Positions 52,701 through 64,000 of a DNA stretch of 64,000 nucleotides are shown here, one piece after another. Every line of letters begins with the position of its first letter. Within the stretch, counting starts at the first letter, position 1. The stretch is from contig NC_067285.1 of the NCBI RefSeq assembly GCF_020740795.1, positions 91,967,152-92,031,151 on the forward strand. The letters are read 5' to 3'. Made by a program: the position numbers and the translations under genes. This DNA comes from Apus apus (taxonomy: Eukaryota > Chordata > Aves > Apodiformes > Apodidae). Under the pieces are notes generated by a model. That model made no database searches and was not told the origin of the DNA. It saw only the letters and a program-made list of their open reading frames with translations.

Positions 52701-55700
52701 AACCTCTCTGGGCAGCCTGTTCCAGTGCTCTGTCACTCTCACAGTAAAAAAATTTTTTCTGATATTCACCTTAAACCTCCTATGCTCCAATTTGTATCCA
52801 TTACTCCTTGTCCTATCACTGGTCATCACTGAAAAAAACTTAACTCCATCTTCTTGACACTCACCCTTTACGTATTTGTAAACATTGATGAGGTCACCCC
52901 TCAGTCTCCTTTTCTCCAAACTAAAGAGACCCAGCTCCCTCAGCCTTTCCTCATAAGGGAGATGTTCCACTCCCTTCATCATCTTTGTGGCTCTGCGCTG
53001 GACTCTTTCAAGCACTTCCCTGTCCTTCTTGAACTGAGGGGCCCAGAACTGGACACAATACTCCAGATCCGGCCTCACCAAGGCAGAATAGAGGGGGAGG
53101 AGAACCTCTCTTGACTGACTAACCACACCCTTTCTAATACACCCCAGGATGCCATTGGCCTTCTTAGCCACAAGGGCACATTGCTGGCTCATGGTCATCC
53201 TCCTGTCTACCGGAACGCCAGGTCCCTTTCACGTACACTGCTCTCCAGCAGGTCAGCCCCCAACCTGTACTGGTGCATGACATTTTTCTTCCCCAAATGC
53301 AAAACTCTACACTTGCCCTTGTTAAACTTCATCAGGTTTTTCCCCGCCCAACTCTCCAGCCTGTCTAAGTCTCTCTGAATGGCAGCACAGCCTTCTGGTG
53401 TGTCAGCCACTCCTCCCAGCTTGGTGTCATCAGCAAACTTGCTGAGGGTACATTCTGTACCCTTATCCAGGTCGTTGATGAAGATGTTGAACAACACCGG
53501 TCCCAGTACCGACCCCTGAGGGACTCCACTAGTCACAGGCCTCCAACTAGATTCTGCCCCATTGACTACAACTCTCTGACTTCTTCCTTTCAACCAGTTC
53601 TTGATCCACCTCACTGCCTGATCATCAAACCCATACTTGATCAACTTATCTACAAGGATGCTGTGGGAGACCGTGTCAAATGCTTTACTGAAATCAAGAT
53701 AGACCACATCCACCGCTCTACCATCATCTATCCACCTAGTAATTTCATCATAGAAGGCTATGAGGTTAGTCAAACATGACTTACCCTTGGTAAAACCATG
53801 TTGACTGCTCTTGATGACCCATCTCCTTGATATGCCTAGAGATAGTGCCAAGGACAAGTTGTTCCATCACCTTTCCAGGGATGGAGGTGAGGCTGACCGG
53901 TCTATAGTTACCCGGGTCCTCCTTCTTGCCCTTCTTCTAGACTGGTGTGACATTTGCTATCCTCCAGTCCTCAGGCACCTCTCCTGTTACCCATGACTTA
54001 CCGAAGATGATGGAGAGTGGCCTAGCAATGACCTCCGCCAGCTCCCTCAACAACCTTGGATGCATTTCATCCGGACCCATCGATTTATGGATGTCCAGAT
54101 TACGCAACTGATCCCTAACCCAATCCTCATCTACCTTGGCAAACTCCTCCTTTATCTTGACTTGTTCTGGGGCTATATGAAACTGGGGCTCATGGGGAAA
54201 GCCTGCAGGAGTAAAGACAGAGGCAAAGAAGGCATTCAGCACCTCTGCCTTCTTTAAATCCTCTGTCACCAGGGCACCCACCTCATTCAGCAGTGGGCCT
54301 ATATTGCCTCTGGTATTAGTTTTGTTGGCTATGTATTTGAAAAAGCCCTTTCTATTGTCCTTAACCCGACTTGCAAGGTTAAGTTCCAAGGAGGCCTTAG
54401 CTTTCCTAGTTGCCTCCCTACATTCTCTGACAACAGTCCAATATTCCTCCCAAGTAACCAGCCCCTCCTTCCATGATCTATAGATTTTCCTTTTCCACTT
54501 GAGTTTCCCCAGCAGTTCCTTTTTTAACCACGCTGGTCTCCTAGCTCCCTTACTAGATTTTCTACCCATTGGGACACACTGATCCTGTGCTTGCAAGAAG
54601 TGGTCCTTGAATGTTGACCAGCTATCTTGAGCCCCTTTACCTTCTAGCACTCTGTCCCATGGGACTTCCCTTAACAATTGATTGAGGAGGCCGAAGTTTG
54701 CTCTGTGGAAGTCCAGGGTTCTGGTCCTGCTGGGTATTCTGTTCCTCCCACACAGGATCCTGAACTCCACCATCTCGTGGTCACTGCAGCCAAGGCTGCC
54801 ATTGATCACCACTGCTTCAACAAGGCCCTCCTTGTTGGTAAGCACAAGATCCAGCAGCGCTCCTCTTCTAGTCAGCTTATCCACCATTTGCATTAAGAAG
54901 TTGTCATCAATGCACTGGAGGAACCTCCTAGACTGTGAAAGGCTGGCTGTGTAAGTCTTCCAGCAGATATCGGGATAGTTAAAATCTCCTATGAGGACCA
55001 AGGACTGTAATTGTGAGGCTGATTTCAGCTGCCTGTAGAAAGCCTCATCAACTTCCTCATCTTGATCAGGAGGTCTGTAGTAGACCCCCACAACTGTATC
55101 ACCCATACCACCCTGCCCTTTAATTCTTACCCACAGACTTTCAACTTGCCCCTCATCAGCCCCTGCATAAAACTCGATACATTCTAGCTGCTCTCTCACA
55201 TAAAGAGCAACTCCACCACCTCGCTTCACCGACCAAAAAGCACATAGCCATCCATGGCCACATTCCAGTCGTGTGAGCTGTCCCACCATGTCTCTGTTAC
55301 TGCTACCAGATCATAACCCTTAGCCCGCACACAGACCTCTAACTCTTCCTGTTTATTCCCCATGATGCGTGCATTGGTGTACAGGCATTTCAGGAAGCAA
55401 GCAGAGCCCACTGGTGGGACCAAATCCTCCTTAGACCACCCCCCTTCAGGCCCTGGTATGTTTCTCTTGGGCTTGTCCCTAACAGACCCAGTTTTCTCCC
55501 CTTCCCCCTTCACATTTAGTTTAAAGCTCTCTCAATGAGCCCTGCTAAGTCCTGCCCCAAAAGCCTTTTCCCCCTCTGGGACAGGTGCATCCCACCTGCC
55601 ACCATCAGGCCAGGTGTCTCATAGAGCAGCCCATGATCAAAAAATACCAAAGCCCTGCCTTTGGCACCAGTCTCGTAGCCATTCATTGATAAATAAACTC

Positions 55701-58700
55701 TTCCTGTTTACCTCTCCACCCATTCTTACAGGAGGTATGGAGGCAAACACTACTTGCGCTCCAGACCCCCTAACTAGCCGTCCCAGGGCCCTGAAGTCTC
55801 TCTTCATTGCCCTTACATTTCTTGTAATAATTTCATCACTACCAACCTGAAAAATCAGCAGCGGGTAGTAATCAGATGGATTTACCATACTAGAGAGTTT
55901 CCTTTTAACATCTCTAATGCAAGCCCCAGGGAGGCAGCAGACCTCCCTGTGGGATGGGTCAGGTCTACAGATGGGCCCTTCTGTTCCCCTCAGAAGGGAG
56001 TCTCCCACCACAATTACCCTCCTTTCCTTCTTAGTTGAAGAAGTCCTAAGTCGTGGAGCTGAGCGACAAGTCCTAGGTAGTTCACTAGACAAATCTGTCA
56101 CTCCAGCCTCATTTTCCTGTCCCTGAAGTTCCAAGGCCTCATACCTATTCTTCAGGGGCAATTCGGAGGGCGGAGGGGGTTGGGAGGGTTTTTTCTTGCC
56201 TCTCCGAGGACGGACCTCCCTCCATTCCTCCATGTCCCTAAAGTTCTCTCCTTCTGTCTGAGGACAGGCGGGGAGGGGATCCCTCACTTCTTCTAGCACC
56301 TCTTCCTTCTGCCCTTGCCTCAGGGTTTGGCTCCACCAATCTATTTCGCTCTCACATTCTCTGATGATTCTAAGTCTTTCAACCTCCTCTGTCAGTCTAA
56401 CCACCTGCTTGAGGAGATCACTGACTTGCTCACACCGCACACATGCGGTGCCACTGGCTCCCTCTGGCACCAGTGCCAGGCTCAGGCACTCGCTGCAGCC
56501 AGAGACCTGCACGGCTGCGTGCCTGCTCAGAACCTCCGTCTGAGTTCCCATATCCTTTTTCAATACGGTTTTAGGGCGTGTTGCCACCATGCTAGAGAAA
56601 TTTACCGGTGTTCTCTGCTCCCTGCCTGCCCTCGCTCTCCGCGTGCGCTCGCGCTCCCCGCCCTCGCGCCACTCCCTGCTCCTGCCGCTCTCCGCTCTGC
56701 GCTGCCGCGCGCTCTGAGGAGCTGCCGAGATGGCCGCTGTTAAACCTGCCGCCGTTCTCAGCCACACCCCTGCCACCTCAGCCTTCCTGTTCCTCTCAGG
56801 ATTCCCGCTCAGACTCGGGTCTCCTCGTTCTGCTCCGGCTTCCCCGTCTCCGGGAAGCCCGGCCCCTTCTCTAATCCTCAGTAATTAAAGGAGCAGCTCT
56901 CACCGCTGCCGGTGCCGCTGCCGCTCTCCGCTCTGCGCTGCCGCATGCTCGAGCCGGTTTGTATCCTTCCTGTATCTGTAGCTTTTCCACAAACAGCAAC
57001 TATATGTGGTGACATTTTTGAGGTGCATCTACAGACTGCTTTTACACTAAATAAGCTCTGACTTTAGAGTCCTGTTGGGTGGCTATGTGCACAGTGGCAC
57101 TGTGGAACAGTTCAGTTCCACTCATTTGAATATTCTGTTTCTGAGGGCAGCCAGAAGCAGGTGTTTACTGAATGAGTATGAGAAAAATAAAGCACAACCC
57201 AGAGAAGGGTAATTCTTTGACTACACACTTCCAGCTACTAATAAAATTATTAGTATTATTAATATTCTCATGTCAGATGCTATATTTGTAGCTCTAGGCA
57301 TGTATACCTCTTCCTTCCATTTATGCTACTGTTTCTTGAACCCACCTAAGCTTTTGCCATGTTCAATAGCTGATAAATCCCACAATTTATTTATGCAGTG
57401 TTTTAGCAAGTCATTGCCACTTGATTTCTTCTTCAACAGTGGATGAAACAGACATGGCTAGTGCTGCATACACATGAGAGATCTGAGGATTGGAGAACAA
57501 GCAGCACCAAGGCTTTTCTGTGAGTCTCTGCAGGCTCCACCACTCCTTTGTTAGCATCCGAGACATGAAGAGGTGGAGAGTACCAGCCAGCCTGTACTGT
57601 TCCCTCCTTTAAAACAAAAAAACCCAACCCCACCACCACCAAAAAACACTCCCTGCTCCAATAGCCATCTTTGCTATAGATTTCTGTAGGTCTTTGAACA
57701 CATTAAACAAGACCAAAAGAGAAGTAGTGCCTCATATGAAAGTTCTCAGAATTAGACCCAGCTGTATAAAGCCAATAGTCACCATCAGTCACAGCATTTC
57801 TGCATAATCAGATCCAATCTCTGTATTCAGGAGCCGAAAGAGACCAACCAACCAACATATACTATCCATCAAAAAAGACAGAACAATATAATAAAAAGCC
57901 TAATTTTAGAGCCAACTAGATTTAATTTAATCACAAGTAGCCCTGCAAGCAAAGCAGAAGCAAGCGGGCTTCTATGAGTAGAATTAATACACAAGAGCTC
58001 CTTAGGCTCATTCTGCCATCAACATGTTTGTGTGTCTGGCAGTTCTAAGCAGCAAGAGTCTCTGTGATCTCTGCAACACAGCAACGCTGCTGACCGAAAA
58101 CCAGGCCAATCCTCTGTAAAAGGACCCAAGAGCAGAACTTCCCAAAAGGGAGAAACCTTCCAGACGAGTGAATAAAAATACTTCAAAAATCTCATTTATT
58201 AATAGGGAATTAGTATGGTAATATTGGTTTTCAAATACCTTGACACAAAACTAAATAATAAATGTATTCAGGCCTATGAAGCAGGAGTGCTTTCTAGAAC
58301 ATTACTATTAACACAGAATTGTGTTAATAGTACAATAACACAATTTTTGTTTCTTCATATACTATAGGTTGCTATTGAGTCCCTGTTAACCCTGGTATGT
58401 GGAATTGAGAAAAACTAAACATTAAACATTTATAATTGAACTCACTCATTATAGACAGCTTTCAGTTGCTGAGACAAAGACAAATTCCTGCTTGCCAGAA
58501 AGCTAGCCATCTCTGCAGTTATAACAGCAGCGCTGACACCATCTTTGTCCAGAACAGCAGGACAGCACATATACCCTAAAACAAAAAAAATACATATATA
58601 TTTGATGTATTTTAATGAGGAAATAAGATAAAATGGGGAGAGGGGGGGGGTTAATCAAACAAACATATTTTAAAGGAGAAATGCACATGACCATAATACA

Positions 58701-61700
58701 GACATTTAAAACTAAAAGTGGAAAAAAAATTTTATTTCCTAATCAGTGTTAAATTTGATAAGCAAGTGTGGGAAACTGTTCTTTTCTTCCCCACATAAGT
58801 ATGTAATGGAATTTCAAGATAGAGACAGATTTGTATTGTATCTGTGCCAGATGCTCCTAAGTACTTTTGGAGCTCTCATGAAAGAGAAATGCCACACTGC
58901 AGGAACAATGCAGGCATAGCCCTTTGTCTCAAATATTATCCTTGCACGGTAGCATGCAGTAACACTGATAATTATACATCAAATTAGTCACATTTTCTCT
59001 GGTTTTCAGGTTCTGAGATACTCAAGAAGTAGTATTACAGCTTTACAAATTCCTTCTCATAAATGTATAGCTTTTATTCATATCTTTCAAACTTACAAGT
59101 ATAATCTGGCAGAGTTCTTCATTTATTTTATTCACATTTAAAATAAGCTTAAATCTGTCAGACTAACATATCAACTTGAAGTCTGAAAAATGTGTTGTTG
59201 TTTTTTTTAAATAGGTTGTGCAGCATTTGCAGTCCAAGCCTACACAGACATGCTACTGAAGATAGATACATCTAGCTCACATCATCATACTTTGTGCTAA
59301 GCAGAGATACAAAGGATTAAGACAAATAATCCAAATGGATGATATTGATTACTCACTGGAAATACCCCCATTGTGTTGAGGGCACCTTTCCATTGCCATT
59401 TTTTGCAATAGTCCTACTTTCACAATTTTACAGGATACTAGAACATAATATTCTGTTTCTTACCTATAGCCTCCTCAAATGCAAAAAGAACAGCTTTTCC
59501 CTGGTCCATGAGCTGCTTGGCACGATTGCCCATCCACTTGAAACCTGTCAGTGTTTCCTACAGGAGTCAGAAGAAAAAAAGGCATTAAAGATAAAAGCAA
59601 TGTTTTACAAACATATGACACTGTGCAGGTAAGCAAATAAGAGAACAGGGAACAACATCTAACAACATGTTACCTCAAAGTGAAAACCTTCCTTCAGTGC
59701 AATTGCTCTCAGGATTTTGGAAGAAACAGTGCTGGATAACATGTACACATCTTTAATGGCACGAGTATCCCTATTGTGATTTTTCCAACAAGTGAAGATC
59801 CACCAGCCTAAAAGAGCTCCCAGCTCATTTCCAGAAAACACTTTCCATTCACCACTGGATGGAAAAAAATAATAGAAAGTATATGAATTCAGAGGATAAT
59901 ACTGGGGAAAAAATAAGCCACTGCTTCTTCCATACCTGAATACTACCAAATTAAACCACCACATCTGAATTCCAAGTAACAGTAACAAGATATTATGTGT
60001 TCATTATGAACAAACAGAAAAATTTCTCCCCCAGAAAATTCTGGTTACCTTTCTCCTCCATCATACGTACCAGCTTTTGATTTTATCCAAAGATGAAACA
60101 GTGATATTTGCAGTGTATTGTAAGTAAAACAAAAATATTCAGCGGACAAATTATAAAATCAGTGATTAAGACAAGCACAGACACTGAAAATCCAATTCTC
60201 AAGTGATCAGTATTTTTAGTTGACTCAGTGACAAACACTTTTTATTTAATTACAAATACATCAATTGGCCATTGAGGAAGATTGGGAAAAATCTCAAACT
60301 CATAAAAAAACATTAACATTGAATTGTTGAAACAAGAAAAATTGAAGAAAAGAGACAGATGTCAAAACTGCACAAAAATTCCCAGTCACAAAAGGGCACA
60401 AAGACACTGCCAAACTGACAAAAATCAAGACCTACAGAACAGTACCTGTTTTGAAAGAGAAGCAGACTCAGTCTCCTGCATTTATTGATGCCAAGAGGCA
60501 CAAAGCAATGCACAGCGACAACTTAGTGTAAGAGCGCTGAGAGAGTGTGCTCTAGCAGGAGTTTCTGTCAAAGAAGAAGTACAGATACTGTAGAAGCTTA
60601 TATATATTAATGTTTGATTAGTGTATGAACAGCTACAGCAGAGGTTTGAGAGGAGGACGCAGGACCAAAAGTTAGGAGACAACTAAGACTAGCTAAACTA
60701 TTAGCAAGGAGGTGGCAGAATGAAGACACTATACTCTCAGTGGTGATGGACACAAACTAACACCCTTTCTCTCTGAGTCTCTGATAGCTGTTTTTAGACC
60801 AAAAAACATGAGTGATTTTGTGTTCTTGTTTTAAACCTTCATCACTAGCAAAAACTGAATCTTTTTATGCTTTTTTGTCAACACTGAATTGCCAACTGAG
60901 GCTGGCACATGCCAAAATACTAAAATAAGGATATTCCAGCTAACACTGCCAAACAGAGAGTGTCAGTTATCCCACTCTTCTTCTACAGAGAAGCTTCCTC
61001 AGTTAGTGCCATGAGGACAAGGAGTTTAAAAAAAGAAAACCAAACCCAAAACTCCTAAGAAAACACCACCACCTTTAAAGCTGCTAAAAGAGCAAAACAG
61101 GTTATCTGGTGAGAAAAATGGATATTTGCTCTGTCTCCTTTTACTGAGGTTTTGGAATTTGCATAACTGATTCAGTTTCAAATATCCACAGTCACTGAGG
61201 ACTTCTAGCAGGTGCCAAACTTATTCATTCCTTGGGTACCAAGGACTGTTGCAATGATTTTATATTCCTCTTCTGCTCTCATGCACAGGGAATTGATTCA
61301 CAGTAGTTCTGCTCCTGGCCCAGCAGCAATTTTTGTTCTGCTCCTCTCTAAGCCGAAAACCTTGAAGTTTATTTTTATTAAAGAATTATGGTTTTTAACT
61401 GTTCAGATTAGTTTCTGCTTTATCAAGGTAGATAAAAGAGAAACACCACTATTTGTACGTATGATACCAAGTGCAGTACTTCAGCTTATTTTCATTCATC
61501 AAATATAACCACAATGCATAAATGCAAACAATAGCAGAAGTACAGGATATCAGGGAGCATGAAATAAGGGATAGCAATATTGGGCTAGAACTACAGGTTA
61601 CACATTCCATACGGATGAAAAATGTATGAGAAGCCCCCGTTTTAGCAAGTCTACCTTTTGTGTTCCTGTTCTTTGACAGGATAAATGATGCATGTATAGC

Positions 61701-63208
61701 TGATCCTTAAAGGACAGAGTGCAAATGACTATACTGAAAAGTACCAAACACTGACAAAGCTTAAGGTGAAATGCAGGTATGTAACATTATGCATAGAAGC
61801 AGTGAACTGAGCGAGAGAGGCCCCAGGAATCTCATGATCAGTAAAATGTCTGGTCTAACAGTATTTGAGAAAGAAGGAACTCACATTAAAGAAGAGAGAC
61901 ATTCTCTATTCCTGAGACTGTCAGGGAACTATAAAGGTTCTCCTGAATATTAAAGTTTAATAAGGACAGCATGAAAGAATGTTTATCAGTCTTCTGTGAA
62001 AAATTTCTAACTGAAAACCTACCTTTAAAAAAGTATAGCACAATCACAGCAATTCACATGCTTCTGTGCATGCCTCAAGTACAGCAAGTGTCAAGTATTT
62101 ATTCAGGATTCTGTAAAGCATCTAATATTTAGCATTATTTCATATACTGCCCCCACTGTGGTCTGCTTCATACAGTCCTCTCACATTTCTATGTGTTTTC
62201 AGTCCGAAAACATCTACTGTGACTATTCTATCCTCCTTGGCCAGACAGGTTGCAAGAATCCCCCAAATAAGCCTAGCCTTTCAGTAAAAAATGTAAATGG
62301 TTTGCATTTGTTTATTACCATACCTCTCTTGTTTCTCTGCCACTGCAAGTCGATCAGCATCAGGATCATTTGCTAAAATGATTTTTGCCCCATCTTTTTC
62401 CGCCAAAGCAAAAGACAGTGTCTGGAAAAGTGGTAAGCAGGACCAGATGAGTGTTAATACTGCCAAGTAATATTTTCACTTTCCTTATAGGATTTAAATA
62501 ACTTTCCCAATGTATTTAATGCCAAACACCCAAAAATCATCATGTGTCTCAAAAAAATTAACTGCAGCCTGAGACAAATGCTACTTAGATTCAACAGGAT
62601 CCTTCAATAACAAAGTATAACAAAAATACTTGTAGCAGAAATTCTAGACACCTGTCAGGACTTCCCCTGTTCCCTCCCAGTGTTGTAAACAGAAGAATTT
62701 AGTCCTTGCATTTCACATGTAAACTGTAGAAACCCACTGAAGATTTTTTTATTATTATTTATTTTTTTAAAAGGAACTGTGACACTTTGTTCTATGTGCA
62801 GATGCTGCCCCTTCTGTTAGAAAGGAGTTTAAAGTTATAGCTAGTTATTATGAGATTGGTTCACAGAGAGTTATAAAGTTCAGCTAACTCTTCACTAAAT
62901 GTCAGGCTGTGAAAACAGAAACAAAATAGTCCTTCAACCAATATTTATAGCCATGACTGCTGGCAGGAAGAAAACACTATTTGAAAGACATTGCAGCTAT
63001 TAAAAAATATGTATTTACCAGGACACCTTTGCCTTCTTCAGGATTTGGATACTTCACTGTGGGAAATTCTGGATCAGGATCCTTCTGCTCCGGAACAGCA
63101 AAAGGAGGGCTAAGGTCAAATGCCTTGAAGGCCAACTGCACAAATTTATGACCTACACCATGCACAGAAGTATGAACAAATTTCAGGTTTGTTTCCTTGT
63201 TTATATTC
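49669..63208 (-). CDS. PGM2: Phosphoglucomutase 2, C-terminal 60% (eight exons, partial gene)
   Basis: Spliced coding sequence joined in minus-strand order: 63208-63019, 62421-62324, 59854-59674, 59557-59464, 58575-58446, 51533-51344, 50697-50564, 49771-49669. The joins give 1120 nt (about 372 codons plus stop) in one open frame, with AG acceptors, GT donors and matching phases throughout. PGM2 is a cytosolic alpha-D-phosphohexomutase family enzyme, usually about 612 residues, acting mainly as phosphopentomutase (ribose-1-P/ribose-5-P) with weaker glucose-phosphate activity. Visible landmarks are the Mg-binding loop NDPDADR, the sugar-loop segment FAFEEAIG and the phosphate-binding loop [12 protein letters not shown]. 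The catalytic serine loop lies in exons beyond the right edge. PGM2L1 is the main alternative, but close similarity to PGM2 and the TBC1D1 neighbour favour PGM2. The last intron but two carries a full-length CR1 in the same orientation. Confidence 0.95.
50564..50697 (-). CDS. PGM2: PGM2 exon with the phosphate-binding loop
   Basis: 134 nt. The acceptor is TTTCTAG and the donor GTATTG. It encodes [19 protein letters not shown], which includes the RTSGTEPK loop that holds the substrate phosphate in domain 4. It ends in the first two bases of a serine codon completed by the last exon. Confidence 0.95.
51344..51533 (-). CDS. PGM2: PGM2 exon upstream of the phosphate-binding loop
   Basis: 190 nt. 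The acceptor is CTTCACAG and the donor is GTAAGT. It encodes [15 protein letters not shown] through [16 protein letters not shown], aligned end to end with known PGM2. It is separated from the previous exon by a 6.9-kb intron that carries the full-length CR1 copy. It leaves in phase 0. Confidence 0.95.
52635..55513 (-). pseudogene. CR1 ORF2 (endonuclease and reverse transcriptase), broken
   Basis: This is the remnant of the CR1 polymerase that nicks DNA and copies the element RNA. The endonuclease part shows [19 protein letters not shown] and [10 protein letters not shown]. The reverse transcriptase part shows [18 protein letters not shown] and the catalytic FADDTK. The C-terminal part shows [13 protein letters not shown] and [10 protein letters not shown] and stops at 52635. 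The frame is interrupted four times: a shift near 55250, an in-frame TAG at 53939-53937, a shift near 53815 and a shift near 53213. The catalytic motifs themselves remain. Confidence 0.9.
55516..56590 (-). pseudogene. CR1 ORF1 (zinc-finger, coiled coil, SGNH esterase), frameshifted near its end
   Basis: The first ATG is at 56590 (the open frame continues upstream without one). The product has a CSEC...CVRC cysteine pair region, a leucine-rich coiled-coil stretch ([15 protein letters not shown]) and an SGNH-hydrolase domain starting with the GDSLLRG motif near 56020-56000. CR1 ORF1 proteins are RNA-binding with a C-terminal esterase domain. The open frame stops at 55637 after 317 codons from the ATG. 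One extra base in a T run there shifts it, and similarity continues in another frame to a TAA at 55518-55516. The lost segment includes the C-terminal histidine region of the esterase, so this copy is probably inactive unless the run is a sequencing error. Confidence 0.85.
56684..56944 (-). repeat. 25-bp direct repeat in the CR1 5' region
   Basis: The 25-base string beginning GCCGCTCTCCGCTCTGCG (plus strand) occurs at 56684-56708 and again at 56920-56944, 236 bp apart, in the GC-rich 5' region of the CR1 copy. It may mark a duplicated promoter module. Confidence 0.85.
58446..58575 (-). CDS. PGM2: PGM2 exon following the sugar loop
   Basis: 130 nt. The acceptor is GTTTTAG and the donor is GTGAGT. 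The encoded protein carries [17 protein letters not shown] and a helical stretch ending in [12 protein letters not shown]. The last two bases plus one base of the next exon form a glutamate codon, which fixes the donor choice: reading on past it gives a stop at once. Confidence 0.94.
59464..59557 (-). CDS. PGM2: PGM2 exon with the sugar-binding segment
   Basis: 94 nt. The acceptor is TGTAG and the donor GTAAGA. It encodes [14 protein letters not shown] and then the FAFEEAI segment, whose glutamates contact the sugar in phosphohexomutases. The final glycine codon of this motif is split with the next exon. Confidence 0.94.
59674..59854 (-). CDS. PGM2: PGM2 exon (domain 3 entry)
   Basis: 181 nt. 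The acceptor is CCATCCAG and the donor is GAG followed by GTAACA. It encodes the conserved [13 protein letters not shown] and [18 protein letters not shown] segments of PGM2. It finishes the split serine codon from the upstream exon and leaves in phase 0. Confidence 0.95.
59855..62323 (-). other. PGM2: PGM2 intron, nothing recognised
   Basis: Intron between the metal-loop exon and the next one. No repeat or hidden exon seen. The smaller introns (58576-59463, 59558-59673, 62422-63018, 50698-51343, 49772-50563) also look empty. Confidence 0.8.
62324..62421 (-). CDS. PGM2: PGM2 exon with the metal-binding loop
   Basis: 98 nt. The acceptor reads TTTTCCAG and the donor GTATGG. It encodes a strand-turn segment followed by the NDPDADR loop, whose three aspartates bind the catalytic Mg2+ in this enzyme family. 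It ends with two bases of a serine codon completed by the next exon. Confidence 0.95.
63019..63208 (-). CDS. PGM2: PGM2 exon: mid-protein segment before the metal loop
   Basis: 190 nt. The acceptor is a pyrimidine-rich tract ending in CAG at 63211-63209 and the donor is GTAAAT from 63018. It enters with one base completing a split codon and leaves in phase 0. It encodes the segment containing [16 protein letters not shown] and then [19 protein letters not shown], both highly conserved in PGM2. The preceding exon must end in phase 2 and is not in the window. Confidence 0.95.
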
Positions 63209-64000
63209 CTGAAATAAAACAGATTAGCGGTAAACTTGGATATTGAAGAATATTCTGCACAAAACTGACTACAATTAGCAACAGATCTGATCAGTATTCT
63301 GTATCGCTTATGAAATTATACATTAAAGAAGGTCAGATTTTAAAGGTAACAGCTTGAAAATTGGCTTAGCCTCATTTTTCAGCAATATGAGTCTCTCTCA
63401 ATAGCTAATGTCCTGCTATGCACAAATCACTGGCATAAGAAACCTGGGACACTCTATGCACCCCAAAGGAGGCAAGTGGAAAAAAAAATACAACTGACTA
63501 ATAAGAATAAGACGCTTCATCCCCAACTCTGGCATTTAAACCAGCTTCAAAGACTGTGAACACAGTGAACTGACAGCAGCATGCTTCATTTGAGCATAAT
63601 CATTTTTATGCAGGACATTACTGAAAATGTAGAACATACATAATGGCATGCAAACTTGCAAGGAGACATTTAACACCTATTCTGAAAAAGCAGCATAATT
63701 TCTCACATAGCGCAAACTTCCTAATAATTATTACTTCACTTTTAGCAAGAGTAAGAACATGGGGGTTTGTGTAAAATTTTGTGTAAGTATGCAGATCTAA
63801 CAGGTTGCTGCTCATCTCGTAAACTGATTCTACTTGCTGATCACAAACACCCAGATGATCTTGTTGAGTAAAGCAAGCAACAGGAGCTTGTATAAGGTGC
63901 CCAAGGCCACCAGGAGCACACACAAGGCTAGAATGACAGAGCAAGACCTCCTTCTTCTAGAACTACCTTAGCAGCTTCTTCATCTTCTCTTTTAAAAGCT
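63209..64000 (-). other. PGM2: PGM2 intron up to the right edge
   Basis: The upstream PGM2 exon is not here: no frame resembles the expected preceding segment. A donor-like GTAGTT on the minus strand near 63967 has no recognisable coding sequence before it. Confidence 0.65.

Larger units (their letters stand above)
52556..56955 (-). mobile_element. Near full-length CR1 LINE in a PGM2 intron
   Basis: The element reads on the minus strand, with a GC-rich 5' end near 56955 and a 3' end at about 52556 showing the CR1 terminal repeat (two copies of ATTCTATG-type units) and the conserved segment before it (TTGGACTAGATGATC type). In order it carries a 5' UTR, ORF1, ORF2 with endonuclease and reverse transcriptase, and a short 3' UTR. 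At about 4.4 kb it is close to the usual full length, whereas most bird CR1 copies are short 3' pieces. It lies in the same orientation as PGM2. Both ORFs are broken by a few lesions, so it is a dead but fairly young copy. Confidence 0.95.
51534..58445 (-). other. PGM2: 6.9-kb PGM2 intron
   Basis: More than 60% of this intron is the full-length CR1 (52556-56955). The flanks 51534-52555 and 56956-58445 hold no recognisable feature beyond short A- and C-rich tracts. Confidence 0.85.

Noticed and set aside
52672..56874. Plus-strand open frames across the CR1
   Set aside because: They are antisense to CR1 ORF1 and ORF2, and no independent coding evidence was seen.
63967..64000. A possible PGM2 exon at the right edge
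   Set aside because: The sequence before the donor-like site does not match the expected preceding part of PGM2, and its phase cannot be confirmed.
1..64000. CRISPR arrays, operons or phage-like modules
   Set aside because: No regular spacer-repeat arrays or dense coding. Everything recognisable is vertebrate gene, intron or retrotransposon.

Overview
The window looks like bird nuclear DNA, and it is mostly intron. The evidence is CR1 LINEs as the dominant repeat, including one near full-length copy with the typical 3' end built on repeats of TTCTATGA, together with vertebrate splice signals and two recognisable vertebrate genes in a conserved order. A crocodilian or turtle cannot be formally excluded. 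I see no bacterial features, operons, CRISPR arrays or viral genes.

Both genes lie head-to-tail on the minus strand, so transcription runs from right to left. The right end (63208 down to 49669) carries the last eight coding exons of PGM2 (phosphoglucomutase 2 / phosphopentomutase). They run from the middle of the protein through the metal-binding loop, sugar-binding loop and phosphate-binding loop to the stop codon, and all splice sites and phases fit. A polyadenylation signal lies about 210 nt past the stop. The 5' exons and promoter are beyond the right edge. The large intron between two of these exons holds a 4.4-kb CR1 in the same orientation as the gene, with several breaks in its two reading frames.

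After an intergenic stretch of about 7 kb (42.4-49.4 kb) comes a CpG island (about 41.0-42.4 kb) that is the likely promoter and non-coding first exon of TBC1D1. It contains two separate minisatellites with 14-bp units. About 8 kb further on (33980-33466) lies the first coding exon of TBC1D1, which encodes the start of the N-terminal phosphotyrosine-binding (PID/PTB) domain of this Rab-GAP. The remaining 33 kb to the left edge holds no further TBC1D1 exon that I can recognise and is best read as its large next intron. The human locus has the same order, PGM2 then TBC1D1.

Inside that intron lies a second CpG island (about 10.48-11.30 kb). On the minus strand it contains a 10-codon open exon ending in a donor-like site of phase 0, the same phase as the normal first coding exon, so it could be an alternative TBC1D1 first exon. 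This is the most interesting new possibility in the window. The rest of the intron holds CR1 fragments of both orientations, faint relics of MIR-like and L2-like elements, a degenerate palindromic repeat, low-complexity tracts and long poly-G runs.

The two genes share no pathway step. PGM2 interconverts pentose and hexose phosphates in the cytosol. TBC1D1 couples insulin/AMPK signalling to GLUT4 traffic. Many of the longer open frames, especially in the CpG islands and opposite CR1 copies, are not genes.
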